Positions 51,184-63,961 of a stretch of DNA of 64,000 nucleotides are shown piece after piece. Numbering within the stretch: position 1 is the first letter of the stretch; every line of letters starts with the position of its first letter. A program made the position numbers and the translations under genes. The stretch is taken from the NCBI GenBank assembly GCA_037013685.1, contig CM072919.1:47609616-47673615 (forward strand), given 5' to 3'. The notes under the pieces are model-generated. The model saw only the letters and a list, made by a program, of their open reading frames with translations, had not been told where the DNA came from and searched no databases. The DNA comes from Acridotheres tristis (Eukaryota; Chordata; Aves; Passeriformes; Sturnidae).

Positions 51184-53264
51184 GTAGCCGTGTAGGAGTC
51201 GTGCAGTAGTTTTTGAAAGCTTGCCAGAGAGATAAATTGTCCTAAAAGCCATCTGTGAAGTGCATATAGAATGAGGTTGATCCTACCTGGAGGTGCTGGG
51301 CATGGTTATGATTTATAGGTAACCAGGCGGCCTAGCTGAAACACAGAAGTTGCCAACTGATTTTGGATTTATCACAGATAAAATGGGATTGCAGGTGTTA
51401 CAGTGCTTGTAACTCCCAAGTTGTAGTGACACCTGTGAATCAGTCTCTTAATGTTGGGAATATTGACAAATAATATGGGGTAAAAACAAAGCAAGATCAG
51501 AAAATGGCTGCTGTCTGCCAGTGGACTTTGTGTAGCTGGTGGGAATACAGCTGCAGTAGCTTTACTCTAGTCAAATAAAAAGTAGGTCAGGGAATGTGAA
51601 TCAGGAGAGTAATATGGAGAATTTCAGAAAATGGCCTTCATAGTATGTAAGCATACATGAGGCTTAGTTTAGGTAGCCGCCTTCTGAGGTCCCATGTTTC
51701 TTCCAGAGTAATGTAGGTAACGATTAATACTTTCAAATGCTTCTGTGCTTTTGAGGATTAGACTGCTCAGTATTGAACAGAATAATTTTAGGAGGTACTG
51801 TAAAGGGAACAGCCTCATACATCTGTAAGTGATTTACCTGCTCTCCTTTCATGTACTGCCACAGATTGGTAGAACTGAAGGGTGCTGGATATGAAAACTA
51901 TCCCACCCCATTTTAATTGTGAGTTTGACATCGGTGCGTATCTGCTTTCCTGTGCTGTTTCTGTAGAAGTTCTGCATTATATAATATGAGGAGAAAACAC
52001 CTCACAACAGCACATATGAATGTAAGCTTACAAAAATGTCTAGGAGAGATAGAAAAAAATCCCGCAGAAGCAGAAGTGAAAGCCTGTGATGGTTTCTTCT
52101 GTTAGGGGTTGAGTTCACGTTAAGATTTTCACATTTCTGTTACCCTAACAACTAATCTTAGCTTCCTCAAAAACAATGCAATTCAGAACTTCATAAAAAA
52201 ACTATACATTTACCCCATTTTCTAGCTGTATGTTAATGACTATGTAGAAATTGGAACATAATAATTATTATTTTATTGGTTTGAAAGAATTATATTACCG
52301 GGTGACTAAGTACTAGAGTTAGAATAGACTTAAATCTGCAGGTTTGACAATTTGTTAAAATACAGTTTTCTAATGTAACAAACCATTGTGCTGACTGAAA
52401 GGGGAGATCATCATCATAGTTTCCCATGCTGTAATGTTCAGTAATTGCTTATGCACATTTTAAATTATCTCCTATACTAGTTTTACATCTCTCACGCAGA
52501 TAACTATTCACTGTTGCCCCTTTGCCATTTTTAAAAATTGACCATATTAGACATTTTAAACAGAAGTAGATAGATGTCTATGTCTTCTGTTTCAGAAGAT
52601 TATATATACAGAACACGTTATTTCTATCTATCATGAGTACTAGACTTTATTTTATGGTAACCACTTCATAACATGCTATTCATCAAAGTAGGTTTATATT
52701 CATGGCTTTTTACATCACTGACCATTCTAGACTCTCCTGGATTTTTCCTTTATACTGTATGTAAGTGTAAAATTAATTGGAATGCATGCCAAATTAAGAT
52801 TTTGGTTTTAACTGTACTTTCTCCAGTCATGAGCATGCTAATCCGAAAAGAATCAATAATCAACAGCACAGTTTTGGCCATCTCTTTGGTTTTCGTCACC
52901 TTGAAATCATTAATGAACTCTGTGTGTTTGACATCTGTGTGCAGAAGTCAATGAGCCAAGCAGTGAGCTTTTGTTCTGGTTTTGACATTAGTAATTAGTA
53001 GCAGAACACTGAAATTAGAAGTTAGAAAAGTATGAACATACTTCAATTTTGTGCCAGTAGTAACAGACTCACACAATAACAGTGAGAGGTCTGCCAGTTC
53101 TTCTGTGTTAAATAGATCTGACCCAAACTGTACATAATTATCTGTGAAAACAACATACGATTTTATTCAGAATTTTGTGATTGCTACACAAGGAAAAATA
53201 TTACTGTTTATTGATATTAGATATGTATTCTCTGTGAATAGAAACTTGCAAGGTTCTCCAAGAA
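51184..53264. other. Non-coding stretch without recognised features
   Basis: No gene, repeat or RNA recognised. An open frame at 52673-52954 (+) gives a hydrophobic, Val/Leu/Ser-rich translation without a recognisable domain and is probably chance. Confidence 0.65.
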
Positions 53265-53515
53265 TTCAGATTGCTATCTGAAAAATAAGTAATCACTACC
53301 AGTGATTACACCTAGTTTTATAAAAGAGAATCAGTCATGAAGTTTTCATCTGGAACACTGAATAGTTTTTGAGACATTTGCCCGAACTGTCCATGTAAAC
53401 TAAGTATCTTTCTGTGTACTTGTATCTGAATATCAGGAATCTCAGCATATTATGCTGAGAATAGCTGGATTCAAAGTATCAGTAAACCATGAACCAAAAT
53501 TTTGTGAAATTTTGG
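53265..53515. other. Cluster of four perfect short hairpins
   Basis: Four exact inverted repeats with tiny loops occur within 251 bp. TTCAGAT/ATCTGAA lies at 53265-53282 (4-bp loop). GTAATCACT/AGTGATTAC lies at 53289-53309 (3-bp loop). TCTCAGCAT/ATGCTGAGA lies at 53440-53460 (3-bp loop). CCAAAATTT/AAATTTTGG lies at 53494-53515 (4-bp loop). None is a simple dinucleotide repeat. They do not share one sequence, so this is not a tandem array of a single hairpin. Function unknown. Confidence 0.8.
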
Positions 53516-55931
53516 ATGAGAAGTTCTTAGAAATTTCACAGGATGTGTGATTTAATTTACTCAACTGAAGAATTTAGAGCAGTTTAGCTTTAGATAGAGA
53601 TAACTTGTACATGTTTATATAGTGTGAGGATCATTTTCTACTTGTTATATTTGAATTATAAACCCATTGCAATGCTGTTTACGCCTTTACATCACCTGTG
53701 TATAAAATAAATTTGTCTAGTAAAAGGATCTATAAGAATGAGCAATACCATTTGGTTTCTGGCTGTTCCCTCTCGCTGATTTCGGAGTTTTCTAAATCTA
53801 TGAAACTTGAACTTTCTTAATGGGACTTTGGTTAATTACTTCCAATTTCCACTTGTTATGACTTGAATTCTCAATCTATAAATTTTGTTTGTCTTTGCAG
53901 CATTTTCAAGCTTTGAGTGATGCATGCTGACCAATTGTAATTTGTTGATATAATACTTTATCCTCTTCATGAGATTTCTCATTTTAAAAAACCCATATTT
54001 TTCTATAAGAAATTGTGAAAAGTGCCCTTAAAGAGAAATTTCATTGTCTTCAAGCTGCCAGCACTTTTCTTACCATTCCTCCCTACATTTTTCACAATAA
54101 ACACTTCTGTTGGTATTTACCAACTCACTTCTGCCTTGTTGGAATGCAGATTTCTTAATGGCCCTTGAAACATGAGGCTATGTTTGAGAAAGCTGTTGGT
54201 CTTTGATAGATGAAAGTCATGTCAGAAGGCAGATTTTTGAGTAGTACCTGGATTCTACATCCACCAGGTATTCTCTAGTAGCTCATTAGATTTGTGAAAG
54301 AGCTCAGTCTTCAAGAAGTGGCCAAACATCTCTGGTTATCCCGAACTTTGGAGAGCACATCAAAGTATTCTGTGCACCTGATGGCAGGAAACTATTCACT
54401 CTGATTTAACTGGAATTCTACTTTGATCAATCAATCGGTCTGGAGAGAACTGCTGTGTCTGAATTATGGTATTATAAACTACTAAGGCACTACTGTAATG
54501 TTTGGGCAACTGAAAGTCTGCTTTGTTTTCATAAACAGAATCGCCCTATCTGCAGGAGAGGTGTTGATCATGTCAGTGTTAGCTGTCATTTATACTTCAA
54601 AACCTTCCCCTTCTTATTAAAGTGAAGTGTCTGTGTTCAGGCAGTATGAAGTAAGCCCTACTATTCAAATAATTTTATATAAGTATTTATATTGTGGTCA
54701 GTAATTCAATAATTAATCCTTGTTGGTCAGAAAAGTAAGCATAAAAATATCCCCATTTCTGGAGTCTGTGAAAGTGAGGCAGCTGGGGATTCTTGACTTA
54801 CCAAAAATCTTAGAGAGTCCACAAATTTGGAATTGGAACAGGAATTCCTGGCTCTCCCTCATGTTCTCAGGCAAGTAGATTGCATCTCACTGAGAAGTGT
54901 GCGAAAGCTGATAACATTATAGTCCAACTGATAACTCTCTGGGGAGATGGAAAGCTCTGCCTTGAAGTTCACCAGATGTTTGGAAGTTTACATTGTATGT
55001 GAACTATGAAAAATTGTGTCCTTAATACAAGCTTTCTGAGTTGAATGGAATTATGTCATAGGTAGGAATTATGATATAGGTATTTATACACAGAAAGATT
55101 AAGTTTAAAACTTTGGCAATGTTGTAATTTTCTATTAAATACTTTCTGATTTTCTAAGATTTCATGTAAGTTGGTAAACACTACCTTAAAATAGCATTTA
55201 TTTTTTAATTTCCTTTTTAGATTTGTTTTTCTTAGTTCATGGTTTTCATTAGAGCTCTCTGACTAGCTTATTAAGGTAAAATCTTTAAGCTTTTTTCATA
55301 TATCTTAAAGATTTAAATAAAGAACAGAGGAATGGGGTAGGCCTGGTCTTGTTGTAATAGTTTTTATTTTTCTGGAAGTGCTTTTGCTAGAATTTGCTTT
55401 TTCTTCCTGCTAACTGATATATTAAACACTTTATAAACTTGAGAGTTAAGCCTGGGCACAGCAAAAAGGAATAAAATTGCCATGAACTTCAAAAGGATCA
55501 GAATTCCAGCCTAAAATTTTACAGACCTGATAGAAAAATTATCTCTTTGCCCTTAGCCTAGTAGGGAAATCTAAGTAAGCTTGAAATCTGCAAGAAGGCA
55601 TTTATGCCTATCATTAGTATATAGTCCTCCATGTTTTCTGCTTGATGTATACCTTATATCATGTCTAATGAAATATAGAAAGTGCCATAATTTTTAAACA
55701 ATATTACTGAAATGTTACAGAGGTACAAAACGTTATGATAAAATATTGGACTATTTTGTGATTGTATTTCTCTGTGACCAGTTAGTTAATTAATTTTATA
55801 TGATAGGAGCTGAAGTAAAGAGACTTATCATAAAGTAAACAATTAAAAGTCATTAATAACTTAGATAAATAATGATGTTCATTCAGTGAATTGTTACCAG
55901 GCTACGTTTGAAAAAACTTTTAGATGAGGAT
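53516..55931. other. Non-coding stretch without recognised features
   Basis: AT-rich sequence with no supported gene, RNA gene or interspersed repeat on either strand. Confidence 0.65.
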
Positions 55932-55949
55932 AATTTAGTGCACTAAATT
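55932..55949. other. Perfect 18-bp palindrome AATTTAGTGCACTAAATT
   Basis: AATTTAGTG at 55932-55940 is exactly complementary to CACTAAATT at 55941-55949 without a spacer. It is the longest spacerless perfect palindrome that I noticed apart from (TA)n runs. The centre is a GTGCAC site. It could be a dimer binding site or simply chance. Confidence 0.85.
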
Positions 55950-56059
55950 CCAAAGAGGCCAGTCATCTTGTTACCAATATGGCATGGGATAAAATTAATC
56001 CCTTTTTAACTGCAGTGTGAATATTCAAATTGCTTGTTTCATGAGCTAAGTATCTTATT

Positions 56060-56330
56060 AAATCACAGGAATTGCACAGCCAGAGAGAGGCGAGAAAGAG
56101 CCTGCCTGTGTGAGAGCAGGGCAGAGTGTTCATTATTAAACACTGGTTGCAGCTAAAATATGGTTGCCATATGGAGCAGACTACATGTAATTTATGTAAA
56201 CCACATTGGTAATAGTTTTTATCAAGTGGTGCTAAACACGAGCAAAATCCAGCATAACTGTTTATGTAGACTGTGTGTAGGTAAATTGTAGATATGACTA
56301 GGGCTGGTCAGATATTTCAGGAAAATATTT
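56060..56330. other. Candidate conserved non-coding segment
   Basis: This stretch is free of simple repeats and has balanced composition. It contains motif-like words close together, such as TGGTTGCAGC, GGTTGCCATATGG, AAACCACA (Runx-like) and TTTATG. Such texture is often seen in developmental enhancers of vertebrate gene deserts. The call is an impression from composition only, as no alignment is available. Confidence 0.15.
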
Positions 56331-57274
56331 CCTTTGCTGTCCCCATTACATACTAGCACAACTCACATCTGCAGCAATGCCTGCTTTGAGTAAGATGATT
56401 TTGGAGCTTAGACAGGAAGTGAAAGAAACTGATTTGCAGGAAACCACCAATGGCACTGATCTAAAATATAAAATATGTGTTAAACCTTCTCTACACAGGC
56501 ACTATCAAATGTGTTACTCTTCCTTTTGAAAAGGTGGAATAAGATTTTTGGTTAGAAGTAAAGACATAGTAAAAGTTATTTAGTCAGAATTATAATGAGG
56601 TGGTGATCATAAAGAAAAACTGGAAGGGCTTTTCTGAGGACAAGATATGTTTTTTTTAAATGTTCTAAATGGCAAGAAATTAGGAAAGTACAGAAGATGT
56701 TTATATATACTTTTGTTTTGGGAGAGAGTTTTGGGCAATATATTGGAAACTTCTAACTTAGGGTAAAAACTATGCAGCATGGGATGGAAATAAATATTCC
56801 CTTCTGAGGTGATTAAAAACTTCAGTATTAGCCCACATAATGTTCGTTATGTTCATTCTTTACTTGGAAAGGAGTACACAGGATTAGTTTGCTGAGCAGG
56901 TAAGACTAATTTGAAGTCTGTTTTAAAAGGCAGTGAAACACTAGTTAGATAACAGTATTTGATGGAATGAACTGCAACCTCCTGGCCTCTGATTCTGCCT
57001 GTGCCATCTCTTTATGGACAAGTTTTTCTAAACCTATGTTTATTTTTCTTACTGTAGCTTGTAATTCTTAAAAAGTTAAGCAAAAACTTCTGTAATTGTA
57101 AAATTTTAGAATTAAGAAGAAAGCAAAACCCTAACAAAATAATTTCTAGGAAAATTCAACCAGAAAAGACACGGAGCGAGCTGCTGAAAAGTATTCCAGC
57201 TTTTAGGACAGACTTGTACCACAGAACCTCCAGAGTTTCCCTTAAATCTAAATAAGTCTATGATTTTAAATAAA

Positions 57275-57347
57275 AGCAAACAACCCAATTTAAAAAAAAA
57301 CCAAAAACCCAAACCAAACTAAACCAAAAAAACCCCCACCTCCCAAA
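57275..57347. repeat. A/C-rich tract with AAACC units
   Basis: An A9 run followed by CCAAAAACCCAAACC, AAACTAAACC, an A7 run and C5. It is one of the clearest members of the A-run plus AAACC-type class in this window. Confidence 0.9.
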
Positions 57348-60300
57348 ACTAATGGCGTATGTATGTTACCTAGTTGTGTTCTTGGGCAAAAGCATTCATT
57401 TCTTCCTGAAAACTTGTAGTTACACATATCTAGTTAGGAAGAAAAATATTTGGATTTTTTTTTCGTATAACTGTGAAGGAGCAATCAAAGTATATACATA
57501 GGAACATTAAAATAAAAAATCCAGATTGTTGATGCGTATCATTCTATGGCTGCTGTTTACATGCCTCATTTTGAGCTGCTCCTTCTGTTACCTTACTAAT
57601 GTGTCCAGAGCACTGTATGTCTGGGTGATGTTGAAGAAGAGACAGCCTCAAAGCATCCTCCACTGTCTTGGATGCTTACTTCTCTGAGAGAGAAGGATAT
57701 TATTTCCTAAGAAACAAGGTAGATCCGAAGGTAGATTGGTTGGTGATTTCAATATGAATCTGCCCAGCAGAGAAGCAATGAATAGTATTGTTGTTTTCAA
57801 ATCTACAATGATTATAATTATTTTTCCTCAGAAGAAATAATATGATTTTCTTATATTGAATATTACCTAAGTACTAAAGGCAGCTATCACATTTTTATAA
57901 TCACTGCCGTTGATTATATTCTGGCTTAGTCAAACTGGTAAATTGTAGCATAAATTCATTCCTTCCTTTCAGATTATAAAAAGTACATTAATGATTTGCA
58001 ATTTGTATAAGTCATGCAATTGCTGGGGAAGAAAAAAACAACCCTGTAGTTTTCACTTCAAACAGTCTGACTGTCTCTGGAAATCATAGGATGAATTTTG
58101 CAAGTGGCTAAGTCAAATGATACTGTATTTGAAACATAGTTGATTGGATTAATGATTCAAAACTTTTTGTTGAGAAAAAAACTTGGTTCTTCAGTTTAGT
58201 TCTTCTCAGAAATTCCTCTCCTGTAATTTTTTTAAGCATCTGAATGTAAAAAAAATTAATTGATAAGGAGCCATTAATTGAAGTAGGACAAACAGATTTC
58301 AGTTTTTTGTTCAGGGAAGTGTGCATGAATACATTTTGCTCTTCTTAGGAAATTATAGTGAGATGAGCTGACATATAGGATACTGCACACTGTACTGTGA
58401 TTTTTGGACTAATTTTGTATTAATTTTAATTTCATAAAATAGAAATTTCATTAAAAAATGGAAGTAAAAATATTAACTGAAAAGGTGAATCATATGTTTA
58501 ATCAGTTCTAATTGTAGTAAACTGAGTAGGGATTTAGAATCAGTTGTATAAATGTATAAATTTACATGAAATTATAAGACACCATGCAACAGGTATTCCT
58601 CCTGTGTTGATGTTGGATATCTCTAATTGTCCTCTCCCAGCTCTTTCTTTGCTGCTTGACTGATTTTGTTTTCTTTTCAATTTTGAAAAATGGATGAGTG
58701 CCATTTTTATACTCTCAGAAAAATAATGCTTACATCATGAGGTAATGTAATTAGTAGAGCTAATTCAGTGATAGCAGGTTTTTTTTTATGACTATTCTTT
58801 TTTGGGCTCTCCAAATACCTGCTGAAAACCTTTTTCATTTTAAGAGGAAATCTATTTTATTAGTTTTTAATTTGAGGTAAACCAGTAAATCATTAAAACA
58901 GAACCACCTACTTGCCTAGAGTTTAGAAAAGGTGATTTTTAAAGAGCTCAAGTTTGTTATTTCCTTTTAGCTTATGTTTATAAAAGGATGCACAATTGAT
59001 TGCTACTGTTGCAGAGCCGATGTTAGGCTAATACAGAAGATACCTTAAAGAATTTTTCTGTTTTTTTTCATAACCGTTATACCTATCCCACTCAAAAACA
59101 CCCCTTAGTATCCCAGACCGTCCACTGCAGTTCCTCGAAGGGCATATGTCTGAGCTCTCTGCAGTTTATCTTATCAAGGAGAGAAAGGAGATGAATTTCA
59201 GCATCCTTTGATCACTCTTCCCCAGTCCATTGCTGGTGAGAGCTTCAGTTGTAAAGAACATCATCAGGATTATATTTGGTGTAGGAAACTTGACTACAAC
59301 TCAGAAAGGGGTGAATACAAATGTCATGAAGGGGATTTGTTTACCCTCTGCAAATGGAGTAAGTTCATGCTTCATTACTGAATACATGTCTCATCTAGGA
59401 ATGAGCAGTTTGAACAGTTCTTAAAATCATAAAGCTTGATAAAGTTTGATATGTCAAAGCTGACTTAAATAATTTTTCGTCACTTCTAAGTACTATGAAT
59501 TGAATTTCTTTTTAGTTATTTACCTCCCTATGTAATGAAGCAGGTCTGCATAAGTTGACTTGCAGTGCATGCATTACTCTTAGTATGTCAGCATGACATC
59601 ACAGGTGCATTGCATAGGGAGAGATCACAGTCCAGGTATTTGTATGTTAAACTATACTTAAAATAGTTTTCCTACAAAGTATGTGTATACAAAATATATA
59701 ATGTTATGCTGCATTGAAGTGTTGTTTGCTCTTGATAGGGAGTCTCTGAATAGCTCACTTAATGGCTTTACTGCTTGGGGGGAAATGCGACCATCCCCAG
59801 TGTGAAACAAAAGCCTGAAAGCTGCTAAACATGTTCACAGTGCTTGTGTGCACATGTAGGCTCGGTACAAAACCCAGTCACCACAGGCAGACAAAGTACT
59901 GTGGGTTTTGGCCTTTCTTACATGCTGCCCAATATATATTAAAAAGGGGAATATCTCTGTCTGCTGGAAAATCCTGTGATAAATGTTCGATTGCAGTATT
60001 CTCAAAAATCCATCATGAGACAATTACTTAATTTTTTTCAAAAATTCTGAAAAATTTGTGATTTATGTAAAATCTATTCGTGTAAAAAATTTCACCCTTT
60101 GCTGTATGGATACTCTCTAAAATGCATACCTATGTGAGCTGCAAGATAAAGAAATACCAGTCCTCCACAAGGCACTTGAAATTTTAAAGAATATTAGAAT
60201 TTATATAATGCATTTCTGCAGGGATGGAAACATCAATTGGGTTTTTGTTGAAAGTGATAGGAGAAAAACCGACTTCCCAATGTGATGTTCAGTAGTTGCT

Positions 60301-60960
60301 TTTAATCCTGGGCTGGGAGCACCAGGCTTGCATTTCACAGCATTTCTCCTTCTTATGTAAAGGAAGGGTACTCTAAGCTAATTGTGATTTTTTTTTTTTT
60401 TAAACATTGATTAATTTTTTCTTCAGCCTCTCTCAGTCAGGTACAGTAGGTTTATGTTGATTTTCTTTCCTGGGCTTTGGTATAGAAGAATAAAAAAATT
60501 GTCCCTGTCAAAACTTGTAAAAATCTCTGAAACACTGCTGTGTTCAGTATTCAGTAAAGTATGTGGCATTTACAGCACATAAGTTAGTGTGGTGGGGTAT
60601 AGCTTTTACTGGTTTTCCTGTTGGGGTGATGTATGCAATTAGAGATTAATGAAGTAATTTGTGAGTTTTGTGACCTTCCTAGATTTAATCTGGTAAAATC
60701 TCAAGATCTCAAGCAGCATTCTTCCCAATATCCCTCTACATTTGTGCAGGGAATTCTGTGCATTTAAGTACAAACACAAATTTGTGGACATGGCGTGTTT
60801 TAAGTGTACATGTGTCTTTTTCTGTGCTTTAAGCTGTTGTACAAGCAGAGCAGAAGGGTGGATGCATACTCTGTCTCTTTAAATTTCCTGACTCGCACTA
60901 GTTTGACAAAGACCTCCTTATCATTTTCTTGAAACGCAGTTTCCTGAATCAGCGGATTTT
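57348..60960. other. Non-coding stretch without recognised features
   Basis: No supported gene or RNA. Minor items are a TGTATAAA tandem pair at 58545-58560 and a T14 run at 60388-60401. Overlapping open frames at 59831-60031 (+) and 59835-60023 (-) lie opposite each other and have no recognisable domain. A C9 run lies just downstream at 60961-60969. Confidence 0.65.
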
Positions 60961-61370
60961 CCCCCCCCCTTGAAACTTCTGAAACTCTGAACTCTGTCAA
61001 AACAACATGGCTGGCAAGTTTTAGGGACAGAGCAGAGACATAGACAGAGACAAAGAAGCCCCTGAGAAGGCAGACGGACTTAAATTGCTTGTGGTTTTTC
61101 AGTACAGCTGGTTTCAGATGTGTCGGCCTTGTTCTGCACTGGTTCCACTGCCAAAGCAAGACTGTCACAGCTGGTAGTACTTACTGCACTTGCGGGAAAG
61201 TATGTGATTCATTAGTTGGAACCGTATGTTTTTCACCAGTTCTGGTCATGTTTTTGTTAGGATGTGGTAAAAGCATAAGCAGGGGGTGAAGGGACAATGG
61301 AAATATGTGACTTGTTAAAGATTGGCCCCAACCAGTTATTAGCTAAATTGTATGCTGTAATAAAAGTTTT

Positions 61371-61396
61371 TAAAAATAAATAAATAAATAAAAAAT
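61371..61396. repeat. (AAAT)n microsatellite
   Basis: About five TAAA/AAAT tetranucleotide units in TAAAAATAAATAAATAAATA-type sequence, following a T/A-rich stretch. Confidence 0.9.
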
Positions 61397-61401
61397 ATGT
61401 A

Positions 61402-61493
61402 GGTAAGGCAACAACCTCCTCCCCCCCAACCCCTAAAACAACAAAAAAGCCCAAACCCACATTAAAACCAAAAAAACCCAAACAACAAAAAAC
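61402..61493. repeat. A/C-rich tract with C8 and AAACCC units
   Basis: Sequence made mostly of A and C: CAACAACCTCC, a C8 run, AACCCCTAAAACAAC, then CCCAAACCC, AAAACC, an A7 run, CCCAAACAAC and an A5-6 run. It belongs to the recurrent A/C tract class. The overlapping minus-strand open frame rich in Gly, Val and Phe (61257-61481) is an artefact of it. Confidence 0.9.
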
Positions 61494-63323
61494 TATTGCT
61501 CATATGACAAATAATTTAATTTTTTAGTTAGGTCACTTAGTCATATGTAGTAAAGAGAAAAAGGAATTGTCACCATCAAATTATTTTTCCCATCTTTTCT
61601 GTGGAGTACCACGAACTTTTTAAATGAAAACTGTAGTACAGGATGAAGTCATGCAAGCAAAATACACTCATTTAGTAAAAAAACACAGACAAATGGGCTA
61701 AGAATTCTGTATTTTTTGAAAGGAGGTAGCTGCTTCTACTGATAAAATATAACTCTGGCATAAAGACTTGTGGCAAATGCTTGGTGTATTGAACTGTTTG
61801 GTGAAAGGAGAGCTGTAAGCGGGTGTTGCTGTGCCCACAAATGATAAAACAGGCCAGAACTGTAGGTAAGATGTAATAAGCTCTTTTGTTTATTTTTTTT
61901 TTCCTTGAGTAGCATCTTCTACTATTTTTGAGTGCTGGAGAGGGTTTTTGTACTGATGTTTATTTATAGCTGTTTGAATCTAAACATAACTGATGAAAGG
62001 AGAAATAAAAAAAAAGATGGTCACAGGAAACACAGTTCATTTTAAACAATCATTATTATATCATCAAGTTGTTAATACAGCTCCCCCCACCTTTATAGCA
62101 CCAATCATATGAAGACCTCAATTCTATGTGTTTTAGAAAGTGCATTCACACTTTCCCAGTCCCCCCATCCCATTTTCCCTCCCAGCCTCTTCATACTCAT
62201 ACACAACCACTGGACTTTACAGAACTAGAACCAGGTCTGTCTCTGATAATTAGCTCAGCTGGCTGCAGCATAAATAAAGAAATGCACTTAGGGGCTGTAG
62301 TCTGTGACATGGTTTAACAGAGCATAAAAAGGTGCATCTGTTAACATGCCTGAATTCAGTCACCTTACTGTCACCCACAGAAAGATACCACCTCTGAAAT
62401 CTGCCAATGCTGTTTTGCAAACAAGAGGCCACTGTTGTATTAAATTAACCAGACTGTGAACGTGCAAAGTGCTGCCTCTTAAAAATCGTGCTGTCTTGGC
62501 TTACAGTGGTGTTGCAATGAGTCCCTCCAGTATCTATTAGGATGACCTGTGGCACTGAATACTTCAACACTCTTCTGGCTAGTATTGTTGACCTTTGTCA
62601 GCTTGATAAAAAAGCAGAGCCTAGAAATGTGCTTGTCATTTTCAGTGAAGGAGGAGGCTTCATGGAGAAGCATGGAGAAGGGGAGGGGGCTGCAGGGAAG
62701 CACAGAGATGCCAACAGCCTGTTTTTGCTTAAATTAGGATGCTGAATCCAGGACAAAATTGCAGTCTGCTTCCCTTCTCTTCCCCAGCAGCCCCATGTCT
62801 CTCACCCCTTTCTTCCCCTGACTGTTGCTACTAGATTTGAGGTCTGAAATAATGAGGAATGTCTGCGTGATCAAAGTTACTGTCTGCCTCCTGGTCTCCA
62901 AAGAAGCCCTGCTATGTGTATTTGGTAGGCGACAAACAGCTTGTTGTAATGTATTTGAAGGTAATACAATCACACTTTTGTTATGTTCTTTGAACATTTA
63001 TTTGCTTTATAGTTAAGTAATACTAAAGAAAAAAAAAACTAAAACCTTTTAGGTTTTGCTTTTATTCAGCTGTGTAAGGATTTTTAAAATATTTGCAAGA
63101 AAAATGTAGCTTCAACAGGGGATACAGCAAGCATATTTCACTGAATTGATAAGTTCTTAATTTCACAGATATGTAATTCATTTGAAAATGTTGATTAAGA
63201 TCTAGTTAGCTTTGTCCAGATACTTTACAAGATAACTGGGTATCTGTTTTCAGCACATGTTTGTGCTATATATACTATTATTTATACAGCATGATATTTT
63301 TACTAATTTTTCTATTAGTGTGT
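61494..63323. other. Non-coding stretch with a 10-bp tandem duplication
   Basis: No gene recognised. CATGGAGAAG is perfectly duplicated at 62661-62670 and 62671-62680 within a purine-rich stretch. Several overlapping open frames at 62479-63016 on both strands have no recognisable domain. Confidence 0.65.
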
Positions 63324-63357
63324 ATTATATACATATATATATATACACACATATATT
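63324..63357. repeat. Compound TA/CA microsatellite
   Basis: ATTATATACATATATATATA followed by CACACATATATT, a short imperfect TA and CA dinucleotide array. Confidence 0.9.
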
Positions 63358-63677
63358 AAAAAGTATTCTTCAGATGGTCCAACTGAGTGTCTTATCCATT
63401 AGAAAGTGATGTAATGCCAGTGGGAACTAGTCCCACACAGCTTGAATCAAAATTTATTCCACTAGGCAGTAACAAAATGTGGATGACCAGGAGGGGTGAT
63501 GCATTCTCTACTGTATTTTGAAGATTTTTACACTGGAAATATCCCACCCAGTTGTGCTTGGCCCTTTAGTCCTGACACTGGGCCACACCTGCATTCCTGC
63601 TGTCCAGACCCATCTTTGTTTTTGCCAACTGTCTTTACCAAAGAATATCTCCAGGGGGAAAAAATCTAAAAATCTGG

Positions 63678-63725
63678 AAAAAAAAAAAAGACAACCAAAA
63701 AAACCCCCAAACCAGAAAACCCACA
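63678..63725. repeat. A/C-rich tract with A-run and AAACCCCC units
   Basis: An A12 run, GACAACC, an A7 run, C5, AAACC and AAAACCCACAC. It is the last A/C tract of the window. Frames through it on both strands (63508-63726 -, 63518-63772 +) are artefacts. Confidence 0.9.
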
Positions 63726-63912
63726 CATTAACATTTACCTTATTGCTTGGAGAGAGAATGGGGAGGGAATGAAGTTGCTATCAAGAGAGATGATAGTGCT
63801 TCAACATCCCTTTATCTGAGGGCTGTGAAGTTATAATAAGCCAGCTGTGAAACAGAAGAAAAAAAGTCACTAAGTGCTCTTCAGTTCCCTTGATTTTTTT
63901 CCCCAGTTATGA

Positions 63913-63961
63913 CTTTTCCCTCCCTTTCCCCCCCTTTTTTCTTTTTTTTTCCCCTCTTTTT
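63913..63961. repeat. 49-bp homopyrimidine tract
   Basis: Every base from 63913 to 63961 is C or T, with C7 and T9 runs and roughly alternating C-block/T-block structure. Such tracts can form triplex (H-DNA) structures or serve as polypyrimidine tracts. No AG acceptor follows directly (TAATCTCAAG comes next), so splicing use is doubtful. Confidence 0.9.

Noticed and set aside
60800..61168. 122-codon minus-strand open frame
   Set aside because: The translation has no recognisable domain, and no splice or promoter context was found.
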